Shown here: in pieces, positions 6,148-10,237 of the stretch
Layout of the letters: each line of letters starts with the position of its first letter
Numbering within the stretch: position 1 is the stretch's first letter
Origin: Thermohalobaculum sp038524325
GTDB lineage: Bacteria > Pseudomonadota > Alphaproteobacteria > Rhodobacterales > Rhodobacteraceae
Assembly: GCA_038524325.1 (NCBI GenBank)
Contig: JBCBIS010000157.1
Location: 1 to 10,237, forward strand
DNA: 10,237 nucleotides
Direction of reading: 5' to 3'
Program-made: the position numbers and the translations under genes
Notes under the pieces: generated by a model
What the model was told of the DNA's origin: nothing
Database searches by the model: none
Seen by the model: the letters and a program-made list of their open reading frames with translations, nothing else

Positions 6148-6668
6148 CAGGTCCCCCTCTGCTGGAGGACGATCGGGCTGGCATAAGGGATTTTCTCGGC
6201 GAAGACATGGTCGAAGCGCGCCCCGGTCAGGATCATCCGCGCGGCCCGGATCACTCCGGCATGGGTGACGATCACCGCCTGGGCGGGCAACGCGGCGAGC
6301 GTCTCGCTGACCCTGGCGTGAAGCTGGGCGAAGGTCTCGCCCCCCGGGGGAGCGATATGCCAGGGATCGGCCGCCCAGAGGTCGCTTTCGGTCCGGGAGA
6401 TGCTGTCCCAGGGCTCTCCCTCCCAGGTGCCGAAATCGAGCTCCGCCAGGGCGGCAAGGGGGATCGCCTCGACCCCATGGGCGGTGGCGATGGCCTCGGC
6501 GAGGCGCGTGCAGCGTTGGGCTGGCGAGGTCACGAGATGCGCCACCGGGGGCAGCCGCTTCACGGCGCCGGCAATCTCGGCGGCCGCGCTCTCGGTCAGT
6601 CCGACATCCAGGCGGCCATAGCAGATGCCGGGTGCGATACGGGGTTTCGGGTGGCGCAGAAAGATCAT
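6147..6668 (-). CDS. cobC: Histidine phosphatase, probable alpha-ribazole/cobalamin phosphatase (CobC)
   Basis: This is a 173-aa phosphoglycerate-mutase-like phosphatase that probably removes the 5'-phosphate from alpha-ribazole phosphate or adenosylcobalamin phosphate at the end of the pathway. The catalytic RH is at residues 5-6, followed by PKPRIAPGICYGRLDVGL, which matches the CobC-like pattern of RH, P, CYGR and DV/L residues. TSPAQRC is at 47-53, the acid residue Glu77 in AELDFGTWEG, and the second catalytic His136 in VTHAGVIRA. The start at 6668 forms a 4-bp ATGA overlap with the cobS stop, and the stop overlaps the cobU start. Membership of the branch-2 histidine phosphatases is certain; the substrate rests mainly on operon context. 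The name follows Salmonella; in Pseudomonas naming cobC means a different enzyme. Confidence 0.9.
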   Translation of the reverse strand: MIFLRHPKPRIAPGICYGRLDVGLTESAAAEIAGAVKRLPPVAHLVTSPAQRCTRLAEAIATAHGVEAIPLAALAELDFGTWEGEPWDSISRTESDLWAADPWHIAPPGGETFAQLHARVSETLAALPAQAVIVTHAGVIRAARMILTGARFDHVFAEKIPYASPIVLQQRGT

Positions 6669-7444
6669 GATGGCCCCGCGAGCAGCCCGGCGACCGTGAC
6701 GAGAACCGCGATCTCGACCGCTTGACCGATGGCGCCAAGGACATCTCCGGTATAGCCGCCAAGCCGCCGGGCGGCGGCCCGAAACGGCAAGGCGGCGGCC
6801 AGGGGACTGACCGTGACGAGGATCAGCAGCCCGCTCGGGGGCACCGCGACCAGCAGCAGAAGGCCAAGCGCTACGAGGGCGGTGGCCAGGGCAATGGCGA
6901 GATCCAATCCGTTTGGTCCCGGCGCGATTTGCTGCCCGGCGCCTTCGCCACGGGCGTAAGGCAGAAGGCGGCTCACCGGCACCATCGCCGCCCGGCCCAG
7001 CGTCGCCGCCGTGATCAGGGCCGCGGCCCCTGCGAGCGGCGCAAGGGCTGCAAGGGCTGCCCAGCGCAAGCCAACCGAGAGGATCAGCGCCAGCGCACCA
7101 TAGGTTCCGATCCGGCTGTCGCGCATGATCTCCAATGCCCGGTCGCGCGCTGCATGGCCGCCCAGAGCATCGACGGTGTCGGCCAAACCGTCCTCGTGCA
7201 ACGCCCCGGTCAGCGCGATCGATGCGGCCAGCGTCAGACCTGCGGCGAGCGGGGCGGGCAGCAAGGCCGAAGCGCCGAGCCAGACCAGGGCGCTCAGCCC
7301 CCCGACCAGGGCGCCGACCAATGGGAAATAGCGGCTGGCCCGGGCGAGTTGACCGGGCGACCAGGGATGCTCCGGCACCGGCAGCCGGGTCAGGAATTGC
7401 ACCGCCGAGAGAAACAGCACCCCCTGGCTGTCGGCGCGGGTCAT
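6665..7444 (-). CDS. cobS: Adenosylcobinamide-GDP ribazoletransferase, cobalamin synthase (CobS)
   Basis: CobS (CobV in Pseudomonas naming) joins AdoCbi-GDP to alpha-ribazole or its phosphate in the inner membrane, making adenosylcobalamin or its phosphate. The 259-aa protein is strongly hydrophobic, with several membrane helices and a very Ala/Leu-rich composition. Conserved polar motifs sit in loops: HEDGLADTVDALGG at 83-96 (Mg-binding acidic motif), RDSRIGTYG at 108-116, and LGGYTGDVLGA near 228-238. The start at 7444 has AAGGG about 6 nt upstream and lies 3 bp after the cobT stop. The stop overlaps cobC by 4 bp. Its neighbours CobT and CobU make its two substrates, which fits a channelled terminal segment. 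Confidence 0.96.
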   Translation of the reverse strand: MTRADSQGVLFLSAVQFLTRLPVPEHPWSPGQLARASRYFPLVGALVGGLSALVWLGASALLPAPLAAGLTLAASIALTGALHEDGLADTVDALGGHAARDRALEIMRDSRIGTYGALALILSVGLRWAALAALAPLAGAAALITAATLGRAAMVPVSRLLPYARGEGAGQQIAPGPNGLDLAIALATALVALGLLLLVAVPPSGLLILVTVSPLAAALPFRAAARRLGGYTGDVLGAIGQAVEIAVLVTVAGLLAGPS

Positions 7445-7447
7445 GGC

Positions 7448-8485
7448 TCACCCTTTGCCCGAGATGCCGGCGCTCTCAAACGTAGCCATCTCGGCGAGCA
7501 TCCGGGCCGCCGCGTCGAGCAGGGGCAGGGCGAGCAGCGCGCCGGTGCCCTCGCCCAGCCTCAGGTCGAGCTCGAGCAGCGGACGGGCGCGGAGTTTCTC
7601 GAGCAGGACCGCGTGGCCCGGCTCCTGCCCCTTATGCGCAAAGATCAGATGCGGCCAGCACTCGGGCCGGGCGGTCGCCGCCATCAGGGCCGCCGCCGTG
7701 GCGATGAACCCGTCGACCAGCAGGACCGCCCGGGCCGAGGCGGCGCCGATCGCCGCCCCGGCCATCGCGGCGATCTCAAGCCCGCCAAACGCGGCCAGCG
7801 CCGCCTCGGCGGGCATCGGGCCCGGGCGGCGGCGGGCGCAGCGTTCAAGCACCTGGCGCTTGTTCTCGAGCGCCATCGGATCGAGCCCCGCGCCGGGCCC
7901 GACCAGCCGGTCGAGCGGCACATCGGCCACGGCATGGGTCAGGAGCGCGGCCGACGAGGTGTTGCCGATCCCCATCTCCCCCAGCAGGATCACCTTGGCG
8001 CCCGCAGCCGCAGCCTCGCGCGCCAGCGTTGCGCCGAAAGTCAGGGCTTGGCTCACTTCTGCATCGGTCAAGGCATCTTCCCGCAGCGCATTGCGGGTGC
8101 CGGGGCGGATGCCGGCGCGGCGGAGGTCCGGATGGTCGGGCAGCGCGCCCGCCACCCCGGCATCGGCGACCACGAACCGGCAGCCGTTGGCCCGGGCAAA
8201 GACATTCGCCGCCGCCCCGCCGGTCAGAAAGTTCTGCACCATCTGCGCGGTCACGTCGGAGGGCCAGGCCGACACGCCCTCGGCCACCAGCCCGTGATCT
8301 CCGGCGAAGAGCAGCAGGCACCCATCGGCGCCCGGTGTCTCGACCCCCTGAGCCAGTGCCATCCTCAGGGCCAATTGCTCGATCACGCCCAGGCTGCCCT
8401 GCGGCTTGGTCTTGGCGTCGATCGCATCCTGCACCCGATGGGCGAGGCCAGGCAGGGTTGGCGGTATCGTGTACTCTGGCAGCAT
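7448..8485 (-). CDS. cobT: Nicotinate-nucleotide--dimethylbenzimidazole phosphoribosyltransferase (CobT)
   Basis: CobT (CobU in Pseudomonas naming) transfers ribose phosphate from nicotinate mononucleotide to 5,6-dimethylbenzimidazole, activating the lower ligand. The protein is 345 aa, the usual length. The family signature KTKPQGSLG is at 25-33, followed by GDHGLVAEGVS, GEMGIGNTSSAALLTH and GPGAGLDPMA. The general-base glutamate is Glu312 in LRLGEGTGA, matching Glu317 of the Salmonella enzyme. The start at 8485 has only a weak ribosome site. It lies 6 bp after the stop of the DUF1636-like gene, so coupling from that gene probably drives its translation. No dimethylbenzimidazole synthase (BluB) is in the window. 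Confidence 0.97.
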   Translation of the reverse strand: MLPEYTIPPTLPGLAHRVQDAIDAKTKPQGSLGVIEQLALRMALAQGVETPGADGCLLLFAGDHGLVAEGVSAWPSDVTAQMVQNFLTGGAAANVFARANGCRFVVADAGVAGALPDHPDLRRAGIRPGTRNALREDALTDAEVSQALTFGATLAREAAAAGAKVILLGEMGIGNTSSAALLTHAVADVPLDRLVGPGAGLDPMALENKRQVLERCARRRPGPMPAEAALAAFGGLEIAAMAGAAIGAASARAVLLVDGFIATAAALMAATARPECWPHLIFAHKGQEPGHAVLLEKLRARPLLELDLRLGEGTGALLALPLLDAAARMLAEMATFESAGISGKG

Positions 8486-8491
8486 CCGCGG

Positions 8492-8860
8492 TCAGACCGG
8501 CGGGATGCGGGCGATGAAATGGCCCTTCACCCCGTCCGGCCATTGCTTGAAGGGCACCCGGCCCATCTCGCTGCCGCGGTGCAGTTCGGAATAGGCGATG
8601 ATCGCCTCGGCGCTCGCCACCTCCGGCGAAAACCGCCCCAGCACATAGGTCAGCTTGCCCGGGGCCGAGACCGCCATGTTGCAATGCCGCTCGCAGCCCA
8701 TAAGGCAGGAGACCCGACGCACCTCCAGCTCGGGCCGCGCCTCCGCCAGCCGCTCGACCTGCTCCGCCAGCATCTCGCCGCCGGTCAGACCGTCCGGCCC
8801 GATCTTCTCCGCCTCGCTGAAACGGCAGGTGTCGCAGATGGTGATGGTGGTGGTGGGCAT
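8492..8860 (-). CDS. DUF1636-like metal-binding (2Fe-2S ferredoxin-like) protein
   Basis: This 122-aa soluble protein resembles the DUF1636 family, predicted metal-binding proteins often found beside cobalamin genes in alphaproteobacteria. Five cysteines are spaced C9-x2-C12 and C52-x3-C56-x3-C60 (SCLMGCERHC). Thioredoxin-like [2Fe-2S] ferredoxins use a similar first pair plus a CxxxC, so a cluster held by four of these is plausible. His59 sits in the same loop. The start at 8860 has AAGGAG 5 nt upstream, while the frame upstream of it lacks any family character. It is the first gene of the minus-strand cob operon, 6 bp before cobT, and its leader can fold (see the leader entry). Its role, whether electron donor or cobalt handling, is unproven; I rely on memory of the family, not on a search. 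Confidence 0.82.
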   Translation of the reverse strand: MPTTTITICDTCRFSEAEKIGPDGLTGGEMLAEQVERLAEARPELEVRRVSCLMGCERHCNMAVSAPGKLTYVLGRFSPEVASAEAIIAYSELHRGSEMGRVPFKQWPDGVKGHFIARIPPV

Positions 8861-8968
8861 TGCGGCTCCTTCTCTGGGACCAGGGTGCTGGCGGCGAATG
8901 TCGCCCGCGTTGTCCCAAGAGGCGATTTTTCGTTTGAAGGCGACATAGCGCGCCCGTATGCAAGGAGC
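8861..8968 (-). promoter_or_regulatory. Candidate structured leader of the minus-strand cob operon
   Basis: Just upstream of the first gene, CTCTGGGAC (8872-8880) and GTCCCAAGAG (8912-8921) are complementary with one bulged base. They form a 9-bp stem that ends directly at the ribosome site. Inside it GGCGA-ATG-TCGCC (8893-8905) forms a second hairpin. The ribosome-site sequence at 8865-8871 is also perfectly complementary over 7 bases to 8962-8968, so an alternative fold could hide it. This is the geometry of a translational switch, but no known riboswitch core is recognisable and the transcript start is unknown. Confidence 0.35.
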
Positions 8969-8975
8969 AATCACG

Positions 8976-9028
8976 AGCGCGTCTCGGACGCGTCGACCAG
9001 CGCGTCTCGGACGCGACGAACAGCGCGC
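8976..9028. repeat. Tandem 23-bp repeats, each carrying a 15-bp palindrome
   Basis: AGCGCGTCTCGGACGCG occurs at 8976-8992 and 8999-9015, exactly 23 bp apart, separated by different 6-bp linkers. The first bases of a third copy follow at 9022-9027. Each copy contains CGCGTC-TCG-GACGCG, a perfect 6-bp dyad around 3 bp (8978-8992 and 9001-9015). Two identical palindromes about two helical turns apart between divergent operons look like paired operator sites. They may instead be a repetitive extragenic element. Confidence 0.75.
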
Positions 9029-9045
9029 CCCGGATGGTCCGGGGC
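9027..9045. other. Strong GC hairpin in the divergent cob spacer
   Basis: GCCCCGGA and TCCGGGGC are perfectly complementary around a 3-nt TGG loop. It directly follows the tandem palindromes and lies 115 bp upstream of the small-membrane-protein gene. No T-run follows on either strand, so it is probably not a terminator. If transcription to the right begins upstream of it, it would be a stable stem in the 5' leader. Confidence 0.5.
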
Positions 9046-9159
9046 CGAGCGGAGCCGGCGGGCGGCCGACCCAATTCGGGGGCCAAGGTGCCGGGCCTGT
9101 TCGACCGGGTGGAGCACACCGCCCGCGTGCATCAGCCATTGAACGATGGGGACGGAGAC

Positions 9160-9390
9160 ATGCGCCAACCACTCCTTGCTGGCATCGCCGCAGTTCTGAC
9201 GACGGCAGGTCCGGCCGCGGCCCATCCGGGGCATATCGCCGATCTGGCGGGGCATGGCCATTGGATCAGCCTGGGCGCCCTGGCAGCGGCTGGTCTGCTG
9301 GCGGGCTGGCTCGCCGGGACCCGTGGCAAAAACGACGCGGCAGGGGAAGACGAAGCGCCGCAGGACCTGGACGAGGACGCCAAGGCATGA
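9160..9390 (+). CDS. Small His-rich exported membrane protein before cbiX
   Basis: This is a 76-aa protein with an N-terminal signal peptide (cleavage probably after AAA at residue 21), then HPGHIADLAGHGH, one membrane helix (about 36-53), and a very acidic tail rich in Glu and Asp. Cleavage would expose His22 as the new N-terminus, with His25, His32 and His34 close by on the periplasmic side. The HPGH start resembles the mature end of HupE/UreJ nickel/cobalt permeases, but the other helices are absent. It resembles a small uncharacterised family next to cobalamin genes in Rhodobacteraceae (I believe DUF6732, from memory). The start at 9160 has GGGGA about 7 nt upstream, with GGAG nearer. The stop overlaps the cbiX start by 4 bp (ATGA), so the two are coupled. 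A role in cobalt binding or uptake is inference. Confidence 0.8.
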   Translation: MRQPLLAGIAAVLTTAGPAAAHPGHIADLAGHGHWISLGALAAAGLLAGWLAGTRGKNDAAGEDEAPQDLDEDAKA

Positions 9391-10237
9391 GCCGCATCGG
9401 CGTGATGATCTGCGGCCATGGCTCACGCAGCCAGGCCGCCGTGGACGAGTTTGCGGTGCTGGCCGAGAAACTCCCCGCCTATCTGCCGCCCGACTGGCCG
9501 GTGGATTACGGTTACCTCGAATTCGCCAATCCGGTGATCCGCGACGGTCTGGACGCGCTGCGGGAGAAAGGCTGCGACCATATTCTCGCGGTGCCCGGCA
9601 TGCTCTTCGCCGCGATGCATGCCAAGAACGACATCCCCACCGTGCTGAACACCTATGCGGCCAAACATGGCATCAAGGTCCAGTACGGTCGGGAATTGGG
9701 CGTCGACCCAAAGATGGTGGCCGCAGCGGGCGCACGCGTGCGCGCCGCGGTTGACAAGGCCAATGCCGAACTGGGCGAGATCCCGCTGAACGAAACCTGC
9801 CTGGTCGTGATCGGACGCGGCGCCTCGGACCCCGATGCCAATTCGAACGTCACCAAGATCACCCGCCTGCTGTGGGAGGGGATGGGCTTTGGCTGGGCCG
9901 AGACCGGCTATTCCGGCGTGACCTTCCCGCTGGTCGAACCCTGTCTCGAACGCGCCGCCATGCTGGGCTTCAAACGCATCGTGGTGTTCCCCTATTTCCT
10001 CTTCACCGGTATCCTGATCCACCGGATCTATGGCTTCACCGACATGGTCGCGGCGCAGCACCAGGAGATCCAGTTCGTCAAGGCCGGCTATCTCAACGAC
10101 CATCCGCAAGTGCTCGCCACCTTTGCCGAACGCGTGACCGAGATCCTCGAAGGTCAGAACGCGATGAATTGCGCCATGTGCAAATACCGCGCACAGGTGC
10201 TCGGCTTCAAGGCGGAAGTTGGCAGCCCGCAGGAAAG
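9387..10237 (+). CDS. cbiX: Sirohydrochlorin cobaltochelatase CbiX (3' end outside window)
   Basis: CbiX inserts cobalt into sirohydrochlorin in the cytoplasm, the first cobalamin-committed step of the early-cobalt route. The 283 visible residues contain two chelatase-type halves. The first has His11 in ICGHGSR and His78 in MLFAAMHAKNDIP, the metal-handling histidines of the family. The second half has GRGASDPDANSN and VFPYFLFTG. Near the break the motif MNCAMCKYR (Cys262, Cys265) matches the MxCxxC site of long CbiX proteins, which in Bacillus megaterium CbiX is tied to an Fe-S cluster. A His-rich tail often follows but lies outside the window. The start overlaps the preceding small-protein stop by 4 bp. 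The frame is open to the end of the window, so the gene is cut by the window, not broken. It probably leads an operon for ring-contraction and methylation genes. Confidence 0.93.
   Translation, partial: MSRIGVMICGHGSRSQAAVDEFAVLAEKLPAYLPPDWPVDYGYLEFANPVIRDGLDALREKGCDHILAVPGMLFAAMHAKNDIPTVLNTYAAKHGIKVQYGRELGVDPKMVAAAGARVRAAVDKANAELGEIPLNETCLVVIGRGASDPDANSNVTKITRLLWEGMGFGWAETGYSGVTFPLVEPCLERAAMLGFKRIVVFPYFLFTGILIHRIYGFTDMVAAQHQEIQFVKAGYLNDHPQVLATFAERVTEILEGQNAMNCAMCKYRAQVLGFKAEVGSPQE

Noticed and set aside
7030..7065. Short direct repeat (GCAAGGGCT twice) inside cobS
   Set aside because: It encodes an Ala/Leu-rich membrane helix and is explained by codon use.
8976..9028. CRISPR array suggested by two repeats with variable linkers
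   Set aside because: The linkers are only 6 bp and there are two full copies, far too short for spacers; paired palindromic sites fit better.
8861..9159. Cobalamin riboswitch expected in the divergent cob spacer
   Set aside because: I searched both strands for the B12 box and the GCCACTG-type core and found neither, so I do not call one. A covariance-model search would be decisive.
9423..10109. 228-aa minus-strand open frame opposite cbiX
   Set aside because: It lies fully inside cbiX, which has conserved motifs in the other strand, and its own translation shows no recognisable domain.

Overview
The window looks like chromosomal DNA from an alphaproteobacterium of the Rhodobacteraceae (Rhodobacter/Rhodovulum-like). 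The basis is high G+C, short tightly packed genes, and a gene set and order I associate with that family: a DUF1636-like ferredoxin, a small His-rich membrane protein and a large CbiX next to late cobalamin genes. This is recognition from memory, not a search. The 100-N run at 5407-5506 shows it is a draft scaffold.

Layout. At 1-32 a rho-independent terminator closes a gene to the left. A lipoprotein of unknown function (36-743, minus) and a ferredoxin/flavodoxin-NADP reductase (fpr, 789-1634, minus) follow. A divergent spacer (1635-1850) carries a perfect FNR/FnrL-type box. Reading right from it is an acetylpolyamine-amidohydrolase/histone-deacetylase-family enzyme (1851-2876). It ends tail to tail, with 26 bp overlap, against an EamA/DMT permease.

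From 2851 to 8860 everything reads on the minus strand and looks like one late-cobalamin operon. In transcription order it is: DUF1636-like protein, cobT (DMB phosphoribosyltransferase), cobS (cobalamin synthase), cobC (histidine phosphatase), cobU (cobinamide kinase/guanylyltransferase), cobQ (cobyric acid synthase), EamA permease. Most junctions overlap or are separated by a few bases. The exception is the cobU-cobQ junction, which holds a 350-bp spacer with a 12-bp tandem array, the assembly gap and an extragenic palindrome.

From 8861 to 9159 lies a second divergent control region with two copies of a 15-bp palindrome, a strong hairpin and a foldable leader in front of the DUF1636-like gene. 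To its right, on the plus strand, a 76-aa His-rich membrane protein overlaps the start of cbiX (sirohydrochlorin chelatase). cbiX runs off the window and probably opens an operon for the corrin-ring part of the pathway.

Together the genes cover cobalt insertion (cbiX), amidation of the corrin ring (cobQ), activation of cobinamide (cobU), lower-ligand activation (cobT), final assembly (cobS) and dephosphorylation (cobC). I did not find a clearly new system. The best leads are the unexplained regulatory and repeat structures in the two cob spacers, the FNR box before the deacetylase, and the small His-rich protein coupled to cbiX.
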